Assembly: GCA_018823005.1 (NCBI GenBank)
Contig: JAHJJB010000177.1
Coordinates: forward strand, 1 to 39,258
Length of the DNA: 39,258 nt
From: Pseudomonadota bacterium
GTDB lineage: Bacteria; Desulfobacterota; Desulfobacteria; Desulfobacterales; RPRI01
Direction: 5' to 3'
Part shown: positions 8,404-18,010 of the stretch, piece by piece
Position numbering within the stretch: position 1 is the first letter of the stretch
Layout: each line of letters begins with the position of its first letter
Notes under the pieces: generated by a model
What the model was told of the DNA's origin: nothing
Databases searched by the model: none
Seen by the model: only the letters and a program-made list of their open reading frames with translations
Position numbers and translations under genes: made by a program

Positions 8404-10789
8404 TTCTTCCTTAATTCAGGCGAAAGCAAATGTTCGGACAAAAGTGCTTATCTCTATAGCCTTTCTTATTGTTATTGCTGCTTCTGTAACAGGTATTTTC
8501 CTTATCTCTTTCGACAATGATATAGAGCTGATGCTTCCGGACAATAATGAAATCCGCAGGAGCATGCGTTTTTTGCGCGAATCAAGTTTTTCAGATAAAA
8601 TTATAATATCTCTGGGGCTTAACGATTCCGCACGTACAGAAACCGATCTCATAAGAGAAGTGGACCGGCTTGCACAATCTCTGAAGCCCCCCTTTATAAG
8701 TGATGTAATGAGCAGCGTTTCGGAAAGTGAAACGGCCAATGAAATGTTTGCTTTTCTCCAATATACTCCACATCTTATCGATGAAAAAACTCTGGAAAAA
8801 ATCGATTCACAGTTAAACGACGACGGAATAAAATCGATCCTTCAGAAAAATTACAGACAGCTCCTTTCCCCTTCAAGCATGTTTATAACACCTATATTAA
8901 GAAGCGATCCTCTTGGCATAAAAACAGGTCTGCTTTCAGCATTGCAAAAACTTTCTTCTTCAACAGGTTATGAAGTCACCATAAAGAATGGCCACTTTAT
9001 AAGTAAGGACGGGAAACACGCTCTTTTGATCCTTAAAACCCCCGTATCCGTTACAGACGGTTTCGGTTCAAGGAATTTGATATCTTATCTGAATAAAGAA
9101 ATAGGTGCCCTGCCACCATATCTTTCCGCAGATATAATAGCAGGCCATCTCCATACTGTCAGCAATGAAAATGTTATAAAAAGAGACATTAAGATAGTGT
9201 CGATAATTGCCGCCATTGCCTTTTTCTTCATATTTTTCTTTTTTTTCAGGGATATCAAAGCAGTATATATTTTTCTTATACCTCTTGCGTCAGTTGCCGT
9301 TTCAATGAATCTTTCATATTTTATTATAGGCAATCTTTCATATTTTATTATAGGCATGGGCGCAGTTATCGCCGGAATTTCAATTGATTACGGGATACAT
9401 ATCTATATTGCGGTACGCACGGGTTCAAACCGGAAAGAGGCTGTAAAAAATGTTACAAGGCCGATTGTAACAGGAGCCTTGACAACCATAAGCGTTTTTG
9501 CCGCATTTTTTTTCTCGGATGTTCGGGGATTCCATCAGCTTGCTGTATTTTCGATCTTAAGCATTGTTTTTTGTCTTTCATGCTCTTTGTACATACTGCC
9601 GGTTTTCATAGAAGGCAAAACAGCACGTACTTTTCCCGCTCTTTTTGATAATATCTCAACTGTGCCCGAACTTATAACGGACAAAGCAAGGGTTTCCTGC
9701 TGGGTTATATTGCTGATTATTTTACTATTCTTATCTTCCAAAACAGCATTTAACAGCGATATAAAGCAATTTGACGGAAGCGAGCCATATATATTCAAGG
9801 CAGAAGATAATTTTCAGAGTGTTTGGGGGGAAAAAGATAATCCTGCGATACTTGTTGTACAGGAAGAGAGCCTTGAAAAAGCATTATTAACCAATGAACG
9901 CATATATCGGGATCTGGCAAACAAATTCGGAAATGAAGATATTTCTAATTTTGCAGCAATATGGCCTTCAAATCAAACAAGAACGGAAAACTCGGCAAGA
10001 TGGATCAGCTTCTGGAAAGAAAGGGCGGGGAAACTTAAAAGTCTGCTCGCAAAACACGGCCCGTCATACAATTTTTCAGACGGCGCCTTTTCACCATTTT
10101 TTGAGAATCTTTATGGTGAAGTGAATGCATCCGGATTGTCTGAAGATAACCTCTTTCTCAGAAGATTAAAGGAGCGCTTCGTGCTTGAAAGCGGGGTTGG
10201 ATTTCAGATATTAACCTATTTCCCTGATCAAGATCGGTATATTACAGCTTTTACGGAGTTTTGCCGGAATTATCCCGGATCATTTATAGTATCAAGGAAG
10301 AGTCTTTCAAAAGCCCTTTCTGATTCAATATCTTCTGAAATAATTTATCTTTCGGCAATTGCAGCCCTCTTTATCCCTTTTCTTACTCTTATATTACTAA
10401 AGGACTTGCGGTTAACCATTCTTGCCCTTATTCCGGTTTTTACAGGTATTGCTGCATCGTTAGGCATACTTCCCGTACTGGGTTTAACCTTGAATGCCCC
10501 TACTATAATTGCTATTATGGTAGTAACAGGCCTGTGCATCGACTATGGAATATTTATGGCTTATACCTGCCGCTACCATTTTAAAACCGGTACCGGAATA
10601 TCCGTATTCCTGTCCGCGCTTACAACCCTGATAGGAGCTGGAGTTCTTCTTTTCGCCAGACATCCTGTACTCTTTTCTATAGGAACAACACTCTTTTCAG
10701 GCGTGCTTGCAGGATATATGGCATCAATTGCCGCCGTTCCATCAATGTACAGGCTGTGGTTTAAAAATAAAGGGAATATCTTAACTTGA
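8393..10789 (+). CDS. MMPL/RND-family exporter
   Basis: Two TM bundles with GISIDYGIHI and GLCIDYGIFM motifs. GTG at 8393 overlaps the LolA gene; ORF track start 8363 also possible. Confidence 0.9.
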   Translation: MSNNSSLIQAKANVRTKVLISIAFLIVIAASVTGIFLISFDNDIELMLPDNNEIRRSMRFLRESSFSDKIIISLGLNDSARTETDLIREVDRLAQSLKPPFISDVMSSVSESETANEMFAFLQYTPHLIDEKTLEKIDSQLNDDGIKSILQKNYRQLLSPSSMFITPILRSDPLGIKTGLLSALQKLSSSTGYEVTIKNGHFISKDGKHALLILKTPVSVTDGFGSRNLISYLNKEIGALPPYLSADIIAGHLHTVSNENVIKRDIKIVSIIAAIAFFFIFFFFFRDIKAVYIFLIPLASVAVSMNLSYFIIGNLSYFIIGMGAVIAGISIDYGIHIYIAVRTGSNRKEAVKNVTRPIVTGALTTISVFAAFFFSDVRGFHQLAVFSILSIVFCLSCSLYILPVFIEGKTARTFPALFDNISTVPELITDKARVSCWVILLIILLFLSSKTAFNSDIKQFDGSEPYIFKAEDNFQSVWGEKDNPAILVVQEESLEKALLTNERIYRDLANKFGNEDISNFAAIWPSNQTRTENSARWISFWKERAGKLKSLLAKHGPSYNFSDGAFSPFFENLYGEVNASGLSEDNLFLRRLKERFVLESGVGFQILTYFPDQDRYITAFTEFCRNYPGSFIVSRKSLSKALSDSISSEIIYLSAIAALFIPFLTLILLKDLRLTILALIPVFTGIAASLGILPVLGLTLNAPTIIAIMVVTGLCIDYGIFMAYTCRYHFKTGTGISVFLSALTTLIGAGVLLFARHPVLFSIGTTLFSGVLAGYMASIAAVPSMYRLWFKNKGNILT
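9308..9355 (+). repeat. Perfect 24-bp tandem duplication inside the MMPL gene
   Basis: AATCTTTCATATTTTATTATAGGC at 9308-9331 and 9332-9355; encodes NLSYFIIG twice. Confidence 0.97.
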
Positions 10790-11451
10790 AACATCTGATA
10801 ATCACTGGAATAATAATGTTATGTCTGGCCGGATGCAGCACAATTCCGTTTCAGGCAGCTCCCGGTATGTTAATGGAAAATGCCGAGTCCGGCACGGTAA
10901 AAGAGAATTTTTCGCTCTTGCTTCCGGACAGGTTTCAAATCATAAGTACTATTGCTTTTGAATATAAGGGACAATCCGTGTCCTTTATAGGGTATTCCGA
11001 TATAGATACCAAGGGGAAAACATTTATCGTGGCAGGTATACACCAATCAGGTATGAAAATATTTGAAATAACTGGTGATAGCGATAAAACCGAATTAAGG
11101 TTTGCAATCGAAGACTTTACAAAAAAAGGAAATTTTGCTGAAGCTGTCGGCGGAGATATCAGAAAGATATATTTTGACCGGTTGCCATCTGACAGTTCAA
11201 AAGCATATAAGAAAAAACACGAAATTGTTTTTGTTCAGGAAGAACCTAAGGCAATCATGGAATTTGTTTTTGCCGGGCCCGGCAATCTTCTCGTTGAAAA
11301 GCGCTGCATTGTGGATAACCAGGCCATATGGAGAGTAAATTATTATGAATACCGCATAGAAAACGGGAAATTGCATCCGGCAGGAATCATTCTTGAAAAT
11401 ATAAAATATGGCTATAAATTGACAATGAGGTTAAAAGAAATCCGGTCATGA
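10786..11451 (+). CDS. Small lipoprotein, probably DUF3261-like as in APE clusters
   Basis: Lipobox LAGC at the N-terminus; ~220 aa; position directly after the MMPL gene. TTG start. Confidence 0.65.
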   Translation: MKHLIITGIIMLCLAGCSTIPFQAAPGMLMENAESGTVKENFSLLLPDRFQIISTIAFEYKGQSVSFIGYSDIDTKGKTFIVAGIHQSGMKIFEITGDSDKTELRFAIEDFTKKGNFAEAVGGDIRKIYFDRLPSDSSKAYKKKHEIVFVQEEPKAIMEFVFAGPGNLLVEKRCIVDNQAIWRVNYYEYRIENGKLHPAGIILENIKYGYKLTMRLKEIRS

Positions 11452-11825
11452 ATATCCTTATGCAGGAAATAAAGAATTCTATATCCAATCTTGAGGAAAG
11501 CGGGGATAAAATAAAAGCCAGGTTTCTTTTTCCGCCTGATTTTACCGGATTTAAAGGCCATTTTCCCGGCAGACCTGTTTTGCCGGGCGTGTGTAAGATT
11601 CAGGCGGTAATAGCAATGCTTGAAATATGGCATCAAAAAAATATTTGTATAAAAGAGATTTCAATGGCAAAATTTTTTGCTCCTGTATTTGACAATCAGG
11701 AAATTGTTGTTACAACTAGTAAAATGACCGGATTTCATGAAACATCCGGCGGAATAAAGATAAAAGCATCCGTGACAAGTAACGGAAAAAAGATTTCTGA
11801 CCTTCAGTTGTTATTGAGAGCATAA
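11448..11825 (+). CDS. FabZ-like 3-hydroxyacyl-ACP dehydratase (hotdog)
   Basis: GFKGHFPGRPVLPGVCKIQAV motif; ATGA overlap with the previous CDS. Confidence 0.88.
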   Translation: MNILMQEIKNSISNLEESGDKIKARFLFPPDFTGFKGHFPGRPVLPGVCKIQAVIAMLEIWHQKNICIKEISMAKFFAPVFDNQEIVVTTSKMTGFHETSGGIKIKASVTSNGKKISDLQLLLRA

Positions 11826-11841
11826 CCTCTGATTAAATGGC

Positions 11842-12061
11842 CTGGCATGGGTAATGGGTTTTGGCATTTCGCAAGAAATTTTTAAGGAATCATATCAACG
11901 CCCCTTGATTGTCAACAAAGAGACACAGGCAGAGACGAAATCACGGCTTCGTGGGCTTATATCCACTGGGGCTGCCCGGATTTCATGGGAGCAAATTTGC
12001 TGCCGTTGGCGAAGTTAGGGTCGCATTCTTGCGGAATGCCAAAACCCATTACCCATGCCAG
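11842..12061. repeat. Intergenic element with ~36-bp near-perfect terminal inverted repeats and ~148-bp interior
   Basis: Left arm TGGCATGGGTAATGGGTTTTGGCATTTCGCAAGAA (11843-11877); right arm TTCTTGCGGAATGCCAAAACCCATTACCCATGCCA (12026-12060); one mismatch, plus one outer C-G pair. Confidence 0.85.
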
Positions 12062-12162
12062 ACTCGAACGGGATATATTCAAAGATCTCTTGTTATTGAA
12101 GGTATCATAACAAAGCTTTTGAGGATCATAATTTTTTTTACCGGCTAAAGTAACCAGAAACC

Positions 12163-12678
12163 ATGAACCAGAAACCAGAAACCATAGACCAGAAACCGGC
12201 AACTTTTCGCCGTAAGAAAACCGGCTATTTTGAACGTCTTGAAGGAATGCCGGGGCCTGTTTCGTTCAGCGTGAAAAGACGCGTCAATTTCAGTGAAGCA
12301 GATGTGATGGGGATTGCATGGCATGGCAGATACCTCATATTTTTTGAAGACGCTTCAGCCGAGCTTGGAAGGCGTTGCGGCCTTTCGTATATAGAATTTT
12401 ATGAGGCAAACCTCCGCGCTCCGATAGTCCAGCTTCATATAGATTTTTTTCAGCCGCTTTTACTCGACGAAGAATTTACTGTCACAGCATCACTGATGTG
12501 GAATGAGGGAGCAAGACTCAATACGGAATACTCGATAATTAAAAATGACGGAAGCATAGCAGCAACGGGGTACACGGTACAAATGTTTACGGATGGCGCA
12601 AGCGGCGAAGTTTTGATAGCATCTCCGGAACTCCTTGAAAGATGCCGGAAAAAATGGAAATCAGGAGAACTGAAATGA
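12163..12678 (+). CDS. 4HBT-family acyl-CoA/ACP thioesterase
   Basis: RVNFSEADVMGIAWHGRYLIFFEDASAELGRRCGL, typical of 4HBT. The N-terminal ~15 aa derive from a low-complexity repeat, so the start is uncertain (ATG 12247 possible). Confidence 0.85.
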   Translation: MNQKPETIDQKPATFRRKKTGYFERLEGMPGPVSFSVKRRVNFSEADVMGIAWHGRYLIFFEDASAELGRRCGLSYIEFYEANLRAPIVQLHIDFFQPLLLDEEFTVTASLMWNEGARLNTEYSIIKNDGSIAATGYTVQMFTDGASGEVLIASPELLERCRKKWKSGELK

Positions 12679-13814
12679 CCTCGTTAAAAGCGGTTTCAGT
12701 GGCATTCGAGATGGTAACTCCATACGGGTGGGGAACCGATTCCTGCTGGGAAGGGCTTTTATCCGGAACAAGCGCCATTCGCCGCATAGACCGCTTTTCA
12801 ACGAGTCTCATGCAAACCGATAATGCGGCAACAGTGCCGTATCTTAAGCCGAGCAGGGATGAATCTCTTGTAATGCAGATGCTGACGCCGCTTCTGGAAA
12901 AAATTGCCCCTGAAATACCCTCCGATACTTTTGTTATTCTGGCAACGACTACAGGTGAGATAGAGTTTTTACAAAGATCCGTAATAAACATGGAACATGA
13001 AGCAATAAAAAGCAGACCTGATCATTTGCTGAACAAGATCATGCTCCTTGCCGGAACCTGTGGCAGCGGAATGGTTGTTTCAGCAGCGTGTGTCTCCTCC
13101 AGTGCGGCAGTCTCAAGAGCAGCATCCATGATACGCAATAAAGAGCGTGATTCTATCCTTGTTGTGGCATGTGACTCTGTATCGGAGTTTGTTACCGCAG
13201 GATTTTCTTCCCTGATGGCACTTGACAGGCATATGGCAAAGCCTTTTGATAAGAACAGGGGCGGCTTAAGCCTTGGTGAAGCAGCAGGTTTCATGCTTCT
13301 TATGAGCGAAGAGAGAGCTGTGAGGGAAAAAAGAGATGTGCTGGGAGAAATAGCGGGCTGGGGACTGACAAATGACGCGAATCATATAACAGGCCCTTCA
13401 AAGGACGGGAGCGGCCTTTCAAATGCCGTTTTGAATGCCATGAAATCAGCCGGAATTTCCGAAAAGGAAATTGGTTGCATTTCAGCCCATGGAACCGGAA
13501 CACTTTACAATGATTCAATGGAAATGAAAGCGATAAAAAAGGTTTTCGGCAATAATCCGGTGCCCGTTTATTCAGTAAAGGGTGGAACCGGCCACACAAT
13601 GGGAGCCGCAGGTCTCCTTGAAATCATAATCGGATTCGAAACCTTGAATAAGAAGATAGTTCCTCCTACCGTGAATCTTCGTGATACTGACCGGGAAGCT
13701 GAAGATTGGGTTTTTCCCGAATCACAATCCTTTTACGGCAATGTAACGCTTTCAACCAATTCCGGTTTCGGCGGAATTAATTCCGCCCTTGTATTGAAAG
13801 CATTTGAAAGCTGA
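12675..13814 (+). CDS. beta-ketoacyl-ACP synthase (KS), catalytically complete
   Basis: VSAACVSSSAA (Cys), SAHGTGT (His), KGGTGHTMGAAG (His); ATGA overlap with the thioesterase. Confidence 0.93.
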   Translation: MTSLKAVSVAFEMVTPYGWGTDSCWEGLLSGTSAIRRIDRFSTSLMQTDNAATVPYLKPSRDESLVMQMLTPLLEKIAPEIPSDTFVILATTTGEIEFLQRSVINMEHEAIKSRPDHLLNKIMLLAGTCGSGMVVSAACVSSSAAVSRAASMIRNKERDSILVVACDSVSEFVTAGFSSLMALDRHMAKPFDKNRGGLSLGEAAGFMLLMSEERAVREKRDVLGEIAGWGLTNDANHITGPSKDGSGLSNAVLNAMKSAGISEKEIGCISAHGTGTLYNDSMEMKAIKKVFGNNPVPVYSVKGGTGHTMGAAGLLEIIIGFETLNKKIVPPTVNLRDTDREAEDWVFPESQSFYGNVTLSTNSGFGGINSALVLKAFES

Positions 13815-13934
13815 TGAAGAAGACTTCGCATGTCCGGATTTTTTACGTAAAGAAACAAAGACTTGAATCCTCGAATCCTGGAATCCCGGAACCCTTTCTC
13901 CCGGCTAATTGGGGGAAGAATCGAATATAAATAT

Positions 13935-14597
13935 ATGATCGTAATTACAGGCATAGGGTGGCTCACCCGGCAAGAATACGGCTGTTTAATAAGCAAACTC
14001 AATAAACCTCATGAAGGTTTTGGCAGTCTTTATTCTTACTTTAAGCATAAATCCTATTTTTCCTGTCCTGTAAAAAACTTCAGCAGGTTTGACGCAATAT
14101 CCAAAATGACATGCTTTAGTGCGGCTCTTGCACTAAAAGATGCAGGCATCTCTTATTCAGTGAAGCATAAACAGGATATCGGCATTTATGGCGCAAACAA
14201 AGCAGGGTGCCTTGATTCAAATCTGAATTACTTTCAGGACTACATAAGCAGCGGCAGAATTCTTGCGAGGGGCAACCTGTTCATCTACACACTTCCGTCC
14301 ATACCACTGGCTGAAGCTTCAATTCACTTTGGATTGAGCGGCCCCCTGCTTCATATGTCTTTTCATGAGAAAAGGATACCTTGCCTTCTCAGTTTTGCCG
14401 GAGACAGCATCACGGGAGGCGAAACCCCATCAATCCTTGCGATAAGCGCAGAAGAAAATGATGCGATCTGCTTTGTTTTAAAACAGGAAGCTGATATTTC
14501 GCCCGGGAAAAATGTTGGCCTTCAAAAGGTAATTTCCGCAACAGGGAACACATATACTTTTGATGAAATGATAAATGCTATTAACGGTATTGTGTAA
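13935..14597 (+). CDS. Half-length KS N-terminal-like protein, catalytic residues absent
   Basis: MIVITGIGWLTRQEYG...FSRFDAISKMTCFSAALALKDAGI...FGLSGPLLHMSFHEK; no active-site Cys and no C-terminal His domain. ATG 13935 preferred over 13863. Confidence 0.75.
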   Translation: MIVITGIGWLTRQEYGCLISKLNKPHEGFGSLYSYFKHKSYFSCPVKNFSRFDAISKMTCFSAALALKDAGISYSVKHKQDIGIYGANKAGCLDSNLNYFQDYISSGRILARGNLFIYTLPSIPLAEASIHFGLSGPLLHMSFHEKRIPCLLSFAGDSITGGETPSILAISAEENDAICFVLKQEADISPGKNVGLQKVISATGNTYTFDEMINAINGIV

Positions 14598-14635
14598 TCT
14601 TCATTATGCAACCGGATTGTTAAAAGAGGATTTTT

Positions 14636-15910
14636 GTGAAAATAAAACTTGTTTACCCCAGATGGCCCAAATTAAAAAACCAGCCCGAATTTAATCTTCC
14701 TCCTCACGGGCCTGTCGTTTTTGCAGCCGCTGTAAGCGATAATACTGAAATATCATTCTGTGACGAAAATGTTGAGCAGCTTGATTTCGGCGAAGAGGCC
14801 GATTTAATAGCCATCTCTGTCATGCTGACATGCCAGATGCCCCGTGCCTGGGAAATAGCGGACGAATACAGGGCTCGCGGCAAAAAAGTGATATTTGGCG
14901 GAATTGCGACAATGCTCCATGCCGAAGAGACAACCATGCACGCCGATTCGGTCTTTATCGGCGAGGCTGAAGGACGTTTTGATGTAGTTATAAATGATTT
15001 AAACAACGGTAATCTGAAAAAAATCTATGATTTCCACCTTGATTTTCCGGAGACATCTCTTATAGGAACAGCGCGCAGGAGCATATTAAACCGGGATCTG
15101 TATAATTTTCGCGGAGTCCAGATGGTCGATCTTATTCACGCGTCCCGCGGCTGCAGGTTTAACTGTTTTCCGTGCTGCACACCATATCTCGGGGGAAGAA
15201 ATTTCAGGCCGCGCCCCATAGATGCTGTTGTCCGCGAAATAGAAAGTATTGAGAACAACCGCCTGTTCTTTGTCGATAATTCTCTGGCACAGAATGACGA
15301 GTGGGAAAAAGCCCTGTTTAAGGCCATTGCCCCTTTGAAAAGGAAATGGATATCCCATCCCATAAAGGACGATGATGAAATACTCGATCTGGCGGCTGAA
15401 GCGGGCTGCTGGTACGTTTACCAGGCAATTGTTGACACATCAGACCATATCCGCAAAAGGGTCAAACGGCTCAAAGACCGCGGCATAGGTGTTGAAGGAA
15501 CCATAATACTTGGAACCGATGACCACGACGAGGATTATATAAAAAGGCTTGTAGATTTCCTTCTGGAAATCGACCTTGATCTTGCAGAATTTACGATACT
15601 TACACCGTTCCCGCACACTCCCATAAGAAGCCAGCTGGAAAAAGAGAACAGAATTCTGCATAATGACTGGACCCGTTATACGGCAGGTGAGGTGGTCTTT
15701 AAACCTGCAAAGATGAGCGTTGATTCACTTCAGAAAATGTATGAGTATGCATGGGAAGCCTTCTATGCCAGCCTGTGCAAGGAAATTCAGATGGCCAGGC
15801 TGTACATAAAGGTAATTGAAAAGGAAAAACATGACGGCACATATAAAAAAGGAACTCCCGCCTCAGGCCGCACCAGAAAGTTATCAAAAAGCGGGGTTAT
15901 AACTCAATGA
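14636..15910 (+). CDS. B12-binding-type radical SAM protein
   Basis: N-terminal cobalamin-binding-like fold (VIFGGIATMLHAEETTMHADSVFIGEAEG) and CRFNCFPC cluster motif; GTG start after AGAGGA. Confidence 0.92.
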   Translation: MKIKLVYPRWPKLKNQPEFNLPPHGPVVFAAAVSDNTEISFCDENVEQLDFGEEADLIAISVMLTCQMPRAWEIADEYRARGKKVIFGGIATMLHAEETTMHADSVFIGEAEGRFDVVINDLNNGNLKKIYDFHLDFPETSLIGTARRSILNRDLYNFRGVQMVDLIHASRGCRFNCFPCCTPYLGGRNFRPRPIDAVVREIESIENNRLFFVDNSLAQNDEWEKALFKAIAPLKRKWISHPIKDDDEILDLAAEAGCWYVYQAIVDTSDHIRKRVKRLKDRGIGVEGTIILGTDDHDEDYIKRLVDFLLEIDLDLAEFTILTPFPHTPIRSQLEKENRILHNDWTRYTAGEVVFKPAKMSVDSLQKMYEYAWEAFYASLCKEIQMARLYIKVIEKEKHDGTYKKGTPASGRTRKLSKSGVITQ

Positions 15911-17280
15911 AGGTATTGCTGATCGGAGCAAATGTTGCCAGCACACCATATTATGTATATCCGCTGGGACTCAGCATGGTTGCCGCTGCACTCAGAAAAG
16001 CCGGACATGTTGTCAACCAGTTTGACTTTTTAAGAAACGGTATGTCCCTTGAAGCATTGGACAATGAGTTAAGATCGTTTGAGCCTGGCATTATTGGCAT
16101 ATCCATGAGGAACATAGATAATGTAAACCTTATGAATGAGCAGAGATATATTGTTGCCGTAAAAGATGTTGTCAGAAATATCCGCGATGTCACAAAGTCA
16201 CCGGTTGTATTGGGGGGGTCAGCTTTTTCAATAATGCCTGAAACAATTTTAAGAGAAGTCGGCGCCGACTATGGAATCGTTGGAGAAGGCGAATCACTGA
16301 TGGTCGATCTCGTCAATAAAACCGCCCTGGGAAAGTTTCCCGAAAAGGGGTGTATCCGGTCTTCAAACTACATGGCCGGTCAGGATATACCTGCAGCCTG
16401 CTATGATCGGGACATCATGCAGTTTTATCTTAAAAGCGGGAGCATCGCCTCTTTACAGACAAAACGCGGCTGCACCCACAAATGTATTTACTGTTCATAT
16501 CCTGTTTTGGAAGGCTCTGAGATTCGCCCCAGAAATCCCGGCGCAGTGGTTGATGATATTGAAATTCTGACAAATGATCACAATGCAAAGTATATATTTT
16601 TTACCGACTCAGTGTTTAACGACGATGAAGAATCTTATCTTGAAGTTGTGACAGAAATGAAAAAGAGGAACGTTTATATACCATGGACCGCCTTTTTCAA
16701 GCCTGAAGGATTAAATGACAAACATGTAGAACTTATGAAACAGACCGGGCTCAAAGGGGTTGAAATAGGCGCTGACGCATCGACTGATACAACATTGATG
16801 AGACTGGGGAAAAGGTTCAGGTTTAATGACATAGTTGACTGCAATGATTTGTTCGTAAGGCATGGCATTGCAACTGCGCATTTCTATATGTTTGGAGGCC
16901 CCGGAGAAACAAAAGAGACGGTAATACAGGGCATCGAAAACATAAAGAGCATCGACAAAACCGTCTCTTTTATTTTCATGGGTATACGGATCCTGCCCGA
17001 CACGATTCTTCACGGGATCGCGATAAGGGAAGGCATTATCTCCCCGGAAAATACCCTGCTTGAATCGGCTTATTATATTGCTCCAGAACTGGAAAAAGAA
17101 TGGCTGGAAAAAACCCTGACGGAAGGGTTCTCAGGAATCAGGCATTGTGTTTTTCCTCCTGATGCCATGGACGGAAGTCTTCAGTTTCTGCACAAACTCG
17201 GGTATTCGGGTTCCCTGTGGGATATGCTTATACCGGCTGATAAAAAACCCGGCAGGCGAAGAGTCCATGGAACAAATTAA
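15907..17280 (+). CDS. B12-binding-type radical SAM protein
   Basis: VVLGGSAFSIMPETILREVGADYGIVGEGE and CTHKCIYC motif. Confidence 0.93.
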   Translation: MKVLLIGANVASTPYYVYPLGLSMVAAALRKAGHVVNQFDFLRNGMSLEALDNELRSFEPGIIGISMRNIDNVNLMNEQRYIVAVKDVVRNIRDVTKSPVVLGGSAFSIMPETILREVGADYGIVGEGESLMVDLVNKTALGKFPEKGCIRSSNYMAGQDIPAACYDRDIMQFYLKSGSIASLQTKRGCTHKCIYCSYPVLEGSEIRPRNPGAVVDDIEILTNDHNAKYIFFTDSVFNDDEESYLEVVTEMKKRNVYIPWTAFFKPEGLNDKHVELMKQTGLKGVEIGADASTDTTLMRLGKRFRFNDIVDCNDLFVRHGIATAHFYMFGGPGETKETVIQGIENIKSIDKTVSFIFMGIRILPDTILHGIAIREGIISPENTLLESAYYIAPELEKEWLEKTLTEGFSGIRHCVFPPDAMDGSLQFLHKLGYSGSLWDMLIPADKKPGRRRVHGTN

Positions 17281-18010
17281 CCATATAAATAGTGATGGCA
17301 TCTGGTGTGTTATTCCGGTTTATAACAACGGAAATACTGTAAAATCAATTGCCGCCGGATGCCGTTTCTACTTAAAAAAAATTCTTGTCGTTGATGACGG
17401 CAGCACGGACGCCGATCTTTTCAGGCTATTTCAGGATACTGACATAAAAGTTATCCGCCATGAAAAAAACATGGGTAAAGGCAGAGCGATCATGACTGCC
17501 GTGAATTTCATAGCGGAAAATAGCGGCCTTTTCATGATAACCATAGACGCAGACGGACAGCACTATCCTGAAGACTTAAAAAAATTCATCCCCCTCCTGT
17601 CAGGTGATGATTCCTCTATAATTATAGGTTGCAGGAATTTTGAAACAAATAATGTTCCGGCATCAAGCCGGTTCGGAAGAAAATTTGCCAATTTCTGGTT
17701 GCGCGTTGAAACCGGAATTTCAATCGGAGACTGCCAGAGCGGATTCAGGGCATATCCTGTAAAATACCTCTCGATGATTAAGATGTATGGATCACATTAC
17801 GATTTTGAGGCGGAAATACTTGCAAGAGGAGCATGGGCAGGACTTAAATTAAAAACGGTCCCGATAGAAGTCTGGTATCCTGAACCGCAATCAAGGGTGT
17901 CATCCTTTAAACCATTTATGGACAATTTCCGTATTTCAGTCATGCACGCAAGGCTTGTCGCAAGGCGCCTTCTACATAAAATAGGGGGTGTTACCCTTGC
18001 AAACGGATAG
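17267..18010 (+). CDS. Family 2 glycosyltransferase
   Basis: WCVIPVYNNGNTVKSI...ILVVDDGSTD...NMGKGRAIMTA...DADGQHYPED. ATG 17267 overlaps the upstream stop. Confidence 0.92.
   Translation: MEQINHINSDGIWCVIPVYNNGNTVKSIAAGCRFYLKKILVVDDGSTDADLFRLFQDTDIKVIRHEKNMGKGRAIMTAVNFIAENSGLFMITIDADGQHYPEDLKKFIPLLSGDDSSIIIGCRNFETNNVPASSRFGRKFANFWLRVETGISIGDCQSGFRAYPVKYLSMIKMYGSHYDFEAEILARGAWAGLKLKTVPIEVWYPEPQSRVSSFKPFMDNFRISVMHARLVARRLLHKIGGVTLANG

Noticed and set aside
11909-12148. 79-aa plus-strand ORF in the same spacer
   Set aside because: No recognisable family; lies within the inverted-repeat element.
11957-12202. 81-aa minus-strand ORF across the TIR element
   Set aside because: Translation is made of repeat DNA (SGLWFLVSGSWFLV from the CCAGAAACC array plus the TIR arm); no domain or RBS.
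7239-13599. Numerous 60-130 aa minus-strand ORFs within the cluster
   Set aside because: Antisense shadows of well-supported + strand genes with domain motifs.
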